The position numbers were made by a program, and so were the translations under genes. The notes under the pieces are model-generated. The model was given only the letters and a program-made list of their open reading frames with translations, was not told the origin of the DNA and made no database searches. From positions 372,001 through 436,000 of the forward strand of contig NZ_CP108476.1 of assembly GCF_036226465.1 (NCBI RefSeq): DNA of 64,000 nucleotides, read 5' to 3'. Origin of the DNA: Kitasatospora sp. NBC_01250. GTDB taxonomy: Bacteria; Actinomycetota; Actinomycetes; Streptomycetales; Streptomycetaceae. Shown one piece after another: positions 40,601 through 48,037 of this stretch; within the stretch, counting starts at the first letter, position 1; each line of letters begins with the position of its first letter.

Positions 40601-42142
40601 GCCGCCCTCACGGGACAGGGCGGTACGGTGTTTTCGGTGGCCTTCAGCCCGAACGGGCAGATCCTGGCCACCGGCAGCGACGATCACACGGTGTGGCTGT
40701 GGGACGTGAAGGCCCGACGTGCGCTGGCAAGCTTCACCGGCCACACCGGCTCGGTGCGCTCGGTGGCCTTCAGCCCGGACGGAAACACCCTGGCCACCGG
40801 CGCTGAAGATGCCACGGCGCGGCTGTGGGACATGCGGGCCAGCCGTCCGCTGACCACCCTCACCGAACAGGGCGGCTCGATGGACGTGATGGCCTTCAGC
40901 CCCGACGGGCAGACCCTGGCCACCGGAAGCGACGACGGGCAGGTCGAGTTGTGGGACGCCCGGACCCACCGCGCGCTGGCCACCCTCACCGGACAGGGCG
41001 GCTCGATGGACGTGATGGCCTTCAGCCCCGACGGGCAGACCCTGGCCACCGGAAGCGACGACGGGCAGGTCGAGTTGTGGGACGCCCGGACCCACCACAC
41101 CCTGGCCACCCTCACCGGCCACCGGGGCGAGGTGAGCTCGATGGCTTTCAGCCCGGACGGTAGGACCCTGGCCACCGGAAGTTACGTCGACCAGACGGTG
41201 CGGCTGTGGGATGTGCAGACCCACCGCGCGCTGGCCACCCTCACCAGCTCACCAGAGCACGTGGTCTTCAGCCCTGATGGAGCAACCCTGGCCACCACCG
41301 GCGGAGGCTACGCCGACCAGACGGTGCAGCTGTGGGACGTACGGACCCACCGTGCGCTGGCCCCCCTCGCCGACCAGGGTGGCTGGGTGAGCTCGATGGT
41401 CTTCAGTCCGGACGGAAAGACCCTGGCCACCGGTGGCTGGGACGGTACGGTCCGGCTGTGGGACGTGCAGACCCACCACGCCCTGGCCACCCTCACCGGC
41501 CACACCGACATGGTGCAATCGGTGGCCTTCAGCCCGGACGGCACCACCCTCGCAAGCAGCGGCAGGGACGATACCGCGCGGCTGTGGGACGTCCGGACCC
41601 ACCGTCAACTGGCCATCCTCACCGGCCACACCGGCATCGTCTCGTCGGTGACCTTCAGCCCCGACGGAAACACCCTGGCCACCAGCAGCGACGACCGCAC
41701 GGCCCGCCTCTGGGACGTGCGGACCCACCGTGAACTGGCCATCCTCACCGGCCACACCGGCATCGTCTCGTCGGTGGCCTTCAGCCCCGACGGAAAGACC
41801 CTGGCCACCAGCAGCGACGACGGCACGGTACGGCTGTGGGACACCGACATGTTCAGCGATCTCCACACCCTCATCGACAGGGTCTGCGCGATCGCGGGCC
41901 GGTCCATGACGCCGGGCGCGACGGCGTTGACGCGGATGCCCTCCGGTCCGTACGTGACGGCTGCCGATGCGGTGAGGCTGTTGACCGCCCGCTTCGCCGC
42001 GCCGTACACGGGCAGCTCGGGATTGGCCATCAGGCTGCCGACACTGGAGGTGTTGACGATGGCTCCGCGCTTCGCGGTGGCGCGGATCGCCGCGACCTCG
42101 GCGGTCATGGCCAGCCACGGGCCCTTGAGATCGACGGCGTAG
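37691..42142 (+). CDS. Trypsin-STAND NTPase-TM-WD40 giant protein, 3' end replaced
   Basis: A 1483-residue predicted NLR-like effector. Residues 1-230 form a trypsin-like protease with His43 (TCSHV), Asp93 (SGDVAVLEL) and Ser174 (GGFSGAPVW). Residues 235-600 form a STAND-type ATPase (Walker A GASGVGKSS 267-275; Walker B LLLVVDQFE near 358). A TM helix lies at about 678-698, then 15 WD40 repeats of about 42 residues (about 760-1387, each with FSPDG and LWD). Repeats 8 and 9 share 100 identical bases. The normal C-terminal phrase RVCAIAGRSMTP appears, after which the frame runs antisense through a truncated dehydrogenase to a stop at 42142. Coupled to the Trypco1-like gene. Confidence 0.85.
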   Translation: MSRSPDRPGSMAWERGTARVLDGGRPVGGAFLIPGGLLLTCSHVISAIAGLRDDQPLPANLPVTVDFPLLPGHPVAAATVHFSVPVAADNSGDVAVLELTDQPPAGAVPLRILEADDLAGHRWRAFGFPRYPGPNGGKDAGIWTRGTIEGREGTGWWQLTCDEDAGFPLAGGFSGAPVWDEEYQGVVGVVVAVEGDQRRRTGYALTVESLAREWPQLRQRLLADSPFRELLPFTEQDSAVFHGRDHETRQLLDLLVEQQVPVLPVLGASGVGKSSLTGAGLLARVDDGSYLIAQLPHGLRLTAEELLAWALAAAGDPDTTTADWHERWTDLTRRLGDEHGLRAALEQTLARQGRRSRLLLVVDQFETLLADAPETARKLDTMIGVLTARRTDGSRPAQAVVVARIDFLPQIEKLPVLRAAWEATNIVVPPMTRDQLLLAITRPLEGHAGIRFADGLVEQLLHDTPRGAAALPMLEYTLSQLWARQERGFLTSSAYQALGGVEGALVGNAERTLWEWADDSEQAALERIFIQLVRPAEQLDAGERGPDTRRVADRTQFSEHDWSLIHRLASTRLVVVTRRPSQLDTAELAHQALVESWPRLQRWVERNRGFRSWQEELRRALRAWQEQDQPPELALDRRRIAEAQRWLGLRAAEISAEEAGFVDASVQAQRRRTRRRRLVLAGFVLLTALVLVASGLASINARSSDDHRDLAATQQLTSQSQLQAAADPALAARLALAAQRIHPTADTRTRLLTTLASPARATLTGSTGPVASVAFSPDGNTLATGSRDRTVRLWDVQTRRQLATLTGQSGSVDSVTFSPDGRTLATSSEDGTVRLWDVKTRHLLSTLDDTATPVVFSPDGQTLATGGKQGTVRLWDVRTQHLLTTLTGHKDSSTLSVAFSPDGKTLATGGSSDALVQLWDVPTQRLLATLTADNGALVQSVAFSPDGSTLASGSNDRTARLWDVRTHRQLAALTGQGGTVFSVAFSPNGQILATGSDDHTVWLWDVKARRALASFTGHTGSVRSVAFSPDGNTLATGAEDATARLWDMRASRPLTTLTEQGGSMDVMAFSPDGQTLATGSDDGQVELWDARTHRALATLTGQGGSMDVMAFSPDGQTLATGSDDGQVELWDARTHHTLATLTGHRGEVSSMAFSPDGRTLATGSYVDQTVRLWDVQTHRALATLTSSPEHVVFSPDGATLATTGGGYADQTVQLWDVRTHRALAPLADQGGWVSSMVFSPDGKTLATGGWDGTVRLWDVQTHHALATLTGHTDMVQSVAFSPDGTTLASSGRDDTARLWDVRTHRQLAILTGHTGIVSSVTFSPDGNTLATSSDDRTARLWDVRTHRELAILTGHTGIVSSVAFSPDGKTLATSSDDGTVRLWDTDMFSDLHTLIDRVCAIAGRSMTPGATALTRMPSGPYVTAADAVRLLTARFAAPYTGSSGLAIRLPTLEVLTMAPRFAVARIAATSAVMASHGPLRSTA
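40871..41096 (+). repeat. Exact tandem duplication of one WD40 unit
   Basis: 40871-40970 and 40997-41096 are identical over 100 bases, with a 126-base period (one blade). It marks recent expansion or gene conversion in the sensor propeller. The last two repeats (14, 15) are also very close. Confidence 0.85.
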
Positions 42143-42510
42143 ACGTGGTCGAAGTCGGCCTCGGACAGCTGGTCCATCGGGCCGGGCGGCTGACCCGTCG
42201 CACCGTTGTTGAAGGCCACGTCGAGCCGGCCGTACAGCTCCACGGCCCGGTCGACGGCGGCACGGACGGCTGCCGGGTCGGCCAGGTCGCACACCGCGTA
42301 GTCCGCGGTGCCGCCGGCCGTCCGGATCTCCTCGGTCACCGCCTTGAGTTGGGCCTCCGTGCGTGCCGCGAGGAGCACCCGGGCACCCTCCCGGGCGAAC
42401 AGCCGCGCTGCCGCGGCGCCGATGCCGCGACCGGCACCCGTGATGAAGGCGACCTTGTCGGTGAGCAGGCCCGAGGTCGTGATGGGCGAGGTGGTCGGTG
42501 TGTTGTTCAT
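41905..42510 (-). pseudogene. Short-chain dehydrogenase, C-terminus lost at a rearrangement
   Basis: Reads leftwards from the ATG at 42510: TGAGRGIG cofactor loop, NNGATG, NTSSVGSL, YGAAK catalytic Tyr/Lys, then RVNAVAPGVMDRP. From about 41905 the frame continues antisense through the WD40 gene and stops only at 41605, so the last 50-60 residues of a normal SDR (the GRxGxPxEVA and VDGG region) are absent. It would give a 302-residue chimera. The gene is divergent from the MmyB-like regulator, the usual arrangement for such pairs. It may or may not retain activity. Confidence 0.72.
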
Positions 42511-42597
42511 GCCGACGAGCCTGTGCCCGGCCGACGCGCTCATCCAGGCACCGGCAGTACCTGGCTGGGTGCCTCGGCGCCCGGGCACACTGGAGAG

Positions 42598-43458
42598 GTG
42601 GATCGACGAGTACGACGAGAGCTTGGTGACTTCCTGCGCAGCAGGCGCGAGCGCATCACCCCCGCCGACGTGGGGCTGCCCGCAGGGGCGCGCCGCCGCA
42701 CCCCGGGACTGCGCCGTGAGGAGGTGGCACAACTGGCGTTCATCTCGACCGAGTACTACGCGCGTCTGGAGCAGGCCCGCGCCCCGCACCCCTCGCGCGC
42801 GGTTCTGGCCCAACTTGCCCGCGCGCTGCGTCTGTCGGACGCCGAGCGCGATCACCTCCACCACCTCGGCGGTGCCCCGCCCGGACCGCCGCCGGGGCCG
42901 TCGCGGGAGGTGCGGCAGAGCATCACCGATCTGCTGCCGCGGCTGCCGGAGACCGCGGCGATCGTGATCTCCGCGACGTACGAGGTCATTGCCTGGAACG
43001 GACTGGCCACCGCCCTGATGGAGGACTTCTCCGCGCTGTCCCGTCGGGACCGCAACCTCCTGCGACGCGCCTTCCTCGGCCCGCACCGGCACGGCCGACG
43101 GCTGTACGGCGTCTCGGACGCCGACGAGTTCGCCCGGACGTCGGCCCAGCACCTGCGAGCGGCCGCGGCCCGCTACCCGGACGACCCGGAGGTGGCCGGT
43201 CTGGTCGAGGAACTCCTCGCCGGCAGCGAGGAGTTCACCCGCCTCTGGGCCACCCACGATGTGACCGCCCGCCCCACTCTCTGCAAGACCTTCGAGCACC
43301 CCCTCGTCGGCCCCGTGAGCGTCAGCTGCGACGTCCTGGACATCACCGACCGGGACCAGCACCTCATCATCTACACCGCCGCTCCGGGCTCGCCGTCGGC
43401 GGAGGCACTGCGCCTGCTGTCCGTCGTCGGCACGCAGCGCATGGGCGCGCCCGGCTGA
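42598..43458 (+). CDS. MmyB-like helix-turn-helix regulator
   Basis: A 286-residue regulator. An Xre-type HTH with the MmyB signature RTPGLRREEVAQLAFISTEY is followed by YARLEQARAPHPS and then the PAS-like ligand-binding MmyB_LBD (ETAAIVISATYEVIAWNGLA, RLWATHDVTARPTLCKTFEH). These regulators are typically divergent from and control a short-chain dehydrogenase, exactly the neighbour at 42510. The GTG start has GGAGAG just upstream. The target's truncation may leave this regulator without a functional partner. Confidence 0.9.
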   Translation: MDRRVRRELGDFLRSRRERITPADVGLPAGARRRTPGLRREEVAQLAFISTEYYARLEQARAPHPSRAVLAQLARALRLSDAERDHLHHLGGAPPGPPPGPSREVRQSITDLLPRLPETAAIVISATYEVIAWNGLATALMEDFSALSRRDRNLLRRAFLGPHRHGRRLYGVSDADEFARTSAQHLRAAAARYPDDPEVAGLVEELLAGSEEFTRLWATHDVTARPTLCKTFEHPLVGPVSVSCDVLDITDRDQHLIIYTAAPGSPSAEALRLLSVVGTQRMGAPG

Positions 43459-43511
43459 GGGGGCGGGTGAGAGCCGACCGTAGGCCGGTCCGTGCCCGCG
43501 GCGGTCGGGCT

Positions 43512-43590
43512 CAGCCCCGCGCGCCGGACGTGGCGAGGTTCTTCTCGAACGCCGCCAGGTAGTTGCGCAGGTGGTGGTCCTTGATGGCAC
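43512..43590 (-). pseudogene. Possible C-terminal gene remnant
   Basis: A short frame read leftwards, AIKDHHLRNYLAAFEKNLAT then SGARG and TGA, looks like a genuine protein C-terminus by composition, but no start or upstream domain exists. I cannot name the family. The rest of the 298-base gap to the response regulator shows nothing. Confidence 0.25.
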
Positions 43591-43756
43591 AGCAACATAG
43601 CCCGGTACACGAACCGACGGGGCATGGCCGCGCCACCTGCCACCCGTCCGGACGCAGTGGCGCGATCGGGCTCTGCCACGGACCCGCCATGACCTGGAGG
43701 TCGGGCAGCGGGGGGGCGGTGTCACCGGCCCTGCCCGGCCGGTCGACAATGGGATC

Positions 43757-44440
43757 ATGACTGACCGTCTCCTACGCGTGGTACTGGCCGAGGACTCCGT
43801 CATCCTGCGCGACGGCATGGTGGAGCTGCTCAACGCGAGAGGGTGCCAGGTCGTCGCCACGGCCGGGACTGCGGAAGAGCTGCTGGCGGCGGCGGCCGAC
43901 CGCCGCCCCGACGTGGCGGTGGTGGACGTACGGATGCCGCCCACGTACACCGACGAGGGCATCCGTGCCGCCGTCGAGCTACGGGCCGCCCGGCCGGGGC
44001 TCGGTGTCCTGGTCTTCTCCCAGCATGTGGAGACCGTCTGGGCCCAGCGGCTGTTGGAGGGAAGTGCGGCCGGGGTCGGCTATCTGCTGAAGGAGCGCAT
44101 CGCCCGCACCTCGGAACTGGTCGAGGCGCTGCATCGGGTGGCCGCGGGTGGTACCGCGCTCGACCCGGAGATCGTCACCCGGCTGATCCGCGGCGGGCGG
44201 CGCCGCAGTCGGATCGAGTCGCTCACGCCACGGGAGCGGGAGACCTTGGAGCTGATGGCACAGGGCCATTCCAACCGTTCCATTGCCGCGCGGCTGGTGG
44301 TGTCGGAGCGGGCGGTGGAGAAGCACGTGGCCGCGATCTTCGTCAAGTTCGACCTGCCGGCCCGTGAGGCCGAGAACCGCCGGGTGAAGGTGGTGCTGGC
44401 GTATCTGGCCGAGGCGGGCTCGGCACCACCCGCGCACTGA
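43757..44440 (+). CDS. NarL/LuxR-type response regulator
   Basis: A 227-residue two-component regulator. The receiver domain has the acidic pair in LAEDSVILRDG, phospho-acceptor Asp57 (VVDVRMPP) and the switch Lys in LLKERI. The C-terminal LuxR helix-turn-helix is SLTPRERETLELMAQGHSNR followed by SIAARLVVSERAVEKHVAAI. The nearest kinase is the leftward histidine kinase 75 bp away; the two genes are convergent, but pairing is likely. Confidence 0.92.
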   Translation: MTDRLLRVVLAEDSVILRDGMVELLNARGCQVVATAGTAEELLAAAADRRPDVAVVDVRMPPTYTDEGIRAAVELRAARPGLGVLVFSQHVETVWAQRLLEGSAAGVGYLLKERIARTSELVEALHRVAAGGTALDPEIVTRLIRGGRRRSRIESLTPRERETLELMAQGHSNRSIAARLVVSERAVEKHVAAIFVKFDLPAREAENRRVKVVLAYLAEAGSAPPAH

Positions 44441-44457
44441 TCCCCCGCGGGCTTTTC

Positions 44458-44517
44458 GGATGCAGGCTGATCGGATGCGGGCTGATCCCCCGCGGGCTGA
44501 TCAGATGCTGGCTGATC
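44458..44517. repeat. Four tandem 15-bp units between RR and HK genes
   Basis: Units 44458-44472, 44473-44487, 44488-44502 and 44503-44517 follow the pattern GGATGCGGGCTGATC with few changes; the last overlaps the kinase stop codon. GCTGATC is repeated in each. It may form a structured 3' region for the two convergent transcripts. Confidence 0.7.
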
Positions 44518-45757
44518 AGATGCGGGTGGGGAGTTCGGCGGTGATGACGGTCGGCCCGCCGACCGGGCTGGCGATCCGCAGCGTGCCGTCCACCGCGGCC
44601 AGCCGTTCGCGCAGGCCGGTCAGGCCGCTTCCGGCACCCGGGAGAGCCCCGCCCCGGCCGTTGTCGCTCACCACCGCGCGGACCCGTCCCTGCGCGGAGC
44701 GGACCTCGACGGTGGCCGCCTGCGCTCCGCTGTGCTTGGCCATGTTCGTCAGGAGTTCGGCGATGCAGAAGTAGACGGCCCGCTCGATCGCCGGGTCCGG
44801 GCGCTCCCGCAGGTCCAGACGCGTGGTGACGGGGACGGGGCCGGCGTCGGTCAGCGTGGGCAACGCCTCGCCGAGGCCTGCGTCCAGGGCCACCGGGTGG
44901 ATGCCCCGGGTGAGCCTGCGCAGGCCCGCGATGGTGCCATCGGTCTGCTCACGCGCGCGGGTGAGCAGCGTGCGCAGGCGCGCGAGGTCGGCGCCGCCCT
45001 CGGGGGTGAGCGCGTCGTCGGCCAGCGACAGGGTGATGGCGATGGCGACCAGCTGCGCCTGGGTGCCGTCGTGCAGATCGCGCTCCAGCCGACGCAGGTT
45101 CTCGGTGTTCTCCGCGGCCAGTGTGCTGCGGGCCTGTTCGAGTGCCCGCAGGCGCCGGTGCGCACGGGCGGGACCGAGCAACTGCCGGGCGAGACGGCGG
45201 TTGAGCCCACTCATGGCGCGGACCGCGGCGGGCACGGCGACGAGCAGCGCAGCGCCGAGCAGCAGGCCGACCGGGTCGAGCCACCACGCGGGCCGGTCCG
45301 GTGGGGCCAGCAGGCGCACCCAGAGGGGAAAGCCGATCAACCATCCGGCGGCGAGCGGCAGGACGACGGCGGCGGCGAACGTCAGCACGCCGACCGGCAG
45401 GCGCAGGCCCAGGTAGAGCAGAGCCCGCCAGCCCACCGGGTCGGTCAGCAGTGTCCGGACCCGGGCGATCACGCCGTGGGCCGCGGGCAGGGGCGCCGGC
45501 GGCTCGACGGCCTCCCCGAGCAACCGGCCCGCCAGGTGCCGGTGCAGTGTGCCCAGGGCGCGGGCCCCGCGGACCGCGGCCGCCACCAGGGGCAGCCCGA
45601 GCACGGTGAGGGACAGCAGCGTGCCCGCGTAGAGGACCGCGAGCACATAGCCGAAGCCGATGATCGCCGGCGGCAGCCCGACCACGGCGAAGGCGATGTC
45701 CCCGGCGCGTACGGCAGGCCGCGAGCGCCGGAGCAGGCCGCGCCCGCGGTCAGCCAC
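44516..45757 (-). CDS. Sensor histidine kinase (HisKA_3 type)
   Basis: A 413-residue kinase. Two sensor-like hydrophobic regions (about 20-60 and 112-180, roughly four to six TM helices) precede the dimerisation/phospho-acceptor motif RRLERDLHDGTQ, with His229. The ATPase domain (ELLTNMAKHSGA, VVSDNGRGGALPGAGSGL) completes it. HisKA_3 kinases pair with LuxR-type regulators such as the convergent neighbour. Its start overlaps the permease stop by 8 bp, so it is the last gene of an ABC transporter operon and may sense the transported compound. Confidence 0.92.
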   Translation of the reverse strand: MADRGRGLLRRSRPAVRAGDIAFAVVGLPPAIIGFGYVLAVLYAGTLLSLTVLGLPLVAAAVRGARALGTLHRHLAGRLLGEAVEPPAPLPAAHGVIARVRTLLTDPVGWRALLYLGLRLPVGVLTFAAAVVLPLAAGWLIGFPLWVRLLAPPDRPAWWLDPVGLLLGAALLVAVPAAVRAMSGLNRRLARQLLGPARAHRRLRALEQARSTLAAENTENLRRLERDLHDGTQAQLVAIAITLSLADDALTPEGGADLARLRTLLTRAREQTDGTIAGLRRLTRGIHPVALDAGLGEALPTLTDAGPVPVTTRLDLRERPDPAIERAVYFCIAELLTNMAKHSGAQAATVEVRSAQGRVRAVVSDNGRGGALPGAGSGLTGLRERLAAVDGTLRIASPVGGPTVITAELPTRI

Positions 45758-47129
45758 GCTGCCCTCCGACCAGCTCCGTCGCGCGGCCCGAGGTGGCGCG
45801 CAGACCGGCGCCGAGGATGCCCGGTGCGGTCAGGGCAAGGGCACCGAGCACGATCCAGGCGTACGCCCGCCACGGCACGGACGGCAGCGCGGAGCCCGTC
45901 ACGGACAGGCTGAACGCCGCCGCGGTGGTGCCCGCGACCGCGGTGCCCAGCAGCACGCCCACCGCCGCGGTCAGGAGCATCTCGACGCAGAGCGTGCGCG
46001 CCAGCTGACGACGTGTCGCCCCGAGCAGGGTGAGCAGGGCGAACTCGCGGCGGCGGTCGGCGGTCAGGGCGGCCAGGGTGTTGACCGTCGAGACGGCGGC
46101 GAAGCAGACCAGCATGGCCAGCTCGGCCTGCCGCAACCAGACGTCACTGGCCGAGTTCACCGTCGACAGGCTCGCGTCCGCAGGCCGCCCGGTCGCGTGT
46201 TCGACGGTGGTGGTCATGAACACCATGGTGCAGGACAGCCCCACCAGGAGGGACACCGGCACCACCGCGGCCGACAGCCGGTGGGCGTAGCCCCGCAGAT
46301 TGGCGTCGGCCAACCAGCCGCAGCACCTGGCCGAGGCCCGGACCGGGGCGCCCAGCACCGTCACGACGGCCCTGGCGAGCAAGGGCCCCAGCAGCGCGAC
46401 CGCCACCAGCAGGACCAGCGCCGCCAACAGCGCCGCCTGGCCCGCCTTGTCGGCCGGCTGCGTGGCGACCAGACGGAGCAGCAGACCCCCGCCGCCCAGC
46501 CAGCCCAGCCCTGCGACCACCCGGAACCAGCCCGTCCGGTGGTGCTCGGTCGTGCTCGCCGCCATGGCCTCGGCCGGCGCGATCCGGGTGATCCGACGGG
46601 CGGCGACCGAGGCCGACAGCAGGCCCACGGCCAGCGCGGCCACGACCGCCACCAGCAGCGGCACGGGTGAAGCGGGGACGTGGACCGTGGGGGCGGCCAT
46701 GGTGCGTACCACCAGCGCGTGCAGGAACCAGCGGGCTCCCGCCGCCCCCGTGGCCAGGGCCGCCGGGGCGACCAGCAGCACCGTCACCAGCACCTGCCAT
46801 CGAACCAGCCGCCGGACCTGGCCGGGCGTGGCCGCCACGGTGCGCAACAGGGCCAGTTCCCAGTGCTGCTGGCGGATCGCGAAGCCGAGGGTGTTGACCA
46901 CCACGAAGAACGACACCAGCACGGCGATCTCCCCGAACCCGGCGGCGATCACGGTCAGGCCGGGCCCGGCCACCGCCCGTCCCGGCGCGGCGGGAGCGGC
47001 GATACCGGCGGCCAGCAGGGAGCCGAACAGCGTGAGGGTGGCGACCGCGAGGAACAGCGCCGCCGCGAGACCGGCGAACGCTGCGGGCCGCAGCCTGATC
47101 TGCCCGAAGGCGAAGCTCAGCACGGTCAA
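45750..47129 (-). CDS. FtsX-like ABC transporter permease
   Basis: A 459-residue permease with about eight hydrophobic segments in two halves. FtsX/MacB-type blocks are visible in both: NTLGFAIRQQHWELALLRTV (first) and NTLAALTADRRREFALLTLL (second), each followed by a Gly-Ala-Thr-type coupling motif. It is translationally coupled to the ATPase (4-bp overlap) and to the kinase. Such MacB-like exporters in actinomycetes commonly export peptides or lipids or confer antibiotic resistance. Confidence 0.88.
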   Translation of the reverse strand: MTVLSFAFGQIRLRPAAFAGLAAALFLAVATLTLFGSLLAAGIAAPAAPGRAVAGPGLTVIAAGFGEIAVLVSFFVVVNTLGFAIRQQHWELALLRTVAATPGQVRRLVRWQVLVTVLLVAPAALATGAAGARWFLHALVVRTMAAPTVHVPASPVPLLVAVVAALAVGLLSASVAARRITRIAPAEAMAASTTEHHRTGWFRVVAGLGWLGGGGLLLRLVATQPADKAGQAALLAALVLLVAVALLGPLLARAVVTVLGAPVRASARCCGWLADANLRGYAHRLSAAVVPVSLLVGLSCTMVFMTTTVEHATGRPADASLSTVNSASDVWLRQAELAMLVCFAAVSTVNTLAALTADRRREFALLTLLGATRRQLARTLCVEMLLTAAVGVLLGTAVAGTTAAAFSLSVTGSALPSVPWRAYAWIVLGALALTAPGILGAGLRATSGRATELVGGQRG

Positions 47130-47899
47130 CCACCCAGCCGGCTCAGCCGGTCGGCGACCGCTGGCACCGACGGCCGGTCGAGGTCGTCGACCACCCGACC
47201 GTCGGCCAGCACCACCACCCGGTCCGCGTAGCCCGCCGCGACCGGGTCATGGGTCACCATGACGCAGGTCTGCCCCCGCCGGTCCACCCCGTCGCGCAGC
47301 AGCGCAAGAATCTCGTGCCCGGTACGGCGGTCCAGCGCCCCGGTTGGCTCGTCCGCGAACAGCACCGAGGGCCGGCAGACCAGCGCCCGGGCGATGGCCA
47401 CCCGCTGCTGCTGGCCTCCGGAGAGCCGGCCGGGCCGATGCCGCTCGCGGCCGGCCAGGCCCACCTGTTCCAGGGCCGCCCGCACCGCTGCCCGGTCGAC
47501 CCGCTCGCCGGCCAGCCGCCCGGGCAGCTCGACGTTCTGCGCCACCGTCATGGCCGGCATCAGGTTGAACGCCTGGAACACGAAGCCGACCCGGCTCCGC
47601 CGCAGCACGGCGAGCCGCCGCTCCGCCAGCCGCGACACCTCCGTGTCCCCCCACCAGACCGCCCCGCCGGTCGGTCGGTCCATGCCGGCCAGGCAGTGCA
47701 TCAGCGTGGTCTTGCCCGAACCCGACGGCCCCATCACCGCGGTGAAGGTGCCCGGCCACAGCTCCAGCGTCACCGCGTGCAACGCGCGTACGCTCCCGGC
47801 GCCCCGGCCGTACTGCCGGCTCAGCTCCTCGGCCCGCACAGCGGCGTGGGGGCTCGACGAGCAGGTGTTCTCTGTCCTGTCGACCATGACGTCATCCAT
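47126..47899 (-). CDS. ABC transporter ATP-binding protein (LolD/MacB type)
   Basis: A 257-residue ATPase with Walker A GPSGSGKTT (57-65), Q-loop QAFNLMPAMT, signature LSGGQQQRVAIARAL, Walker B VLFADEPTGALD and the switch His in VTHD. The ATG at 47899 has GAGG 8 bases upstream. The frame is open to 47986, with GTG 47944 as alternative. At the start, ATGACGTCAT occurs twice 12 bp apart, making the repeated MDDVMVDR-type N-terminus. First gene of the ATPase-permease-kinase operon. Confidence 0.92.
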   Translation of the reverse strand: MDDVMVDRTENTCSSSPHAAVRAEELSRQYGRGAGSVRALHAVTLELWPGTFTAVMGPSGSGKTTLMHCLAGMDRPTGGAVWWGDTEVSRLAERRLAVLRRSRVGFVFQAFNLMPAMTVAQNVELPGRLAGERVDRAAVRAALEQVGLAGRERHRPGRLSGGQQQRVAIARALVCRPSVLFADEPTGALDRRTGHEILALLRDGVDRRGQTCVMVTHDPVAAGYADRVVVLADGRVVDDLDRPSVPAVADRLSRLGG

Positions 47900-48037
47900 G
47901 ACGTCATCCTCGGCGGACGAGGTCAGGGAATCGATCGTGCTCACCCCCGAGTGCTTGGTACGGAAACCCGTACCTCCCTCGCCCATCGGGGTGTCGCCCC
48001 CTGGATGCAGTCCAGCGGCACGTGCCCCGTCCGGTGG

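Noticed and set aside
39970..41850. CRISPR-like periodicity of about 126 bases
   Set aside because: The units encode WD40 blades in frame, diverge between copies and have no spacer structure.
47886..47907. ATGACGTCAT repeated twice, as a possible operator
   Set aside because: It lies inside the start of the ABC ATPase coding region and encodes a duplicated MDDV; a slippage duplication is the simpler reading.
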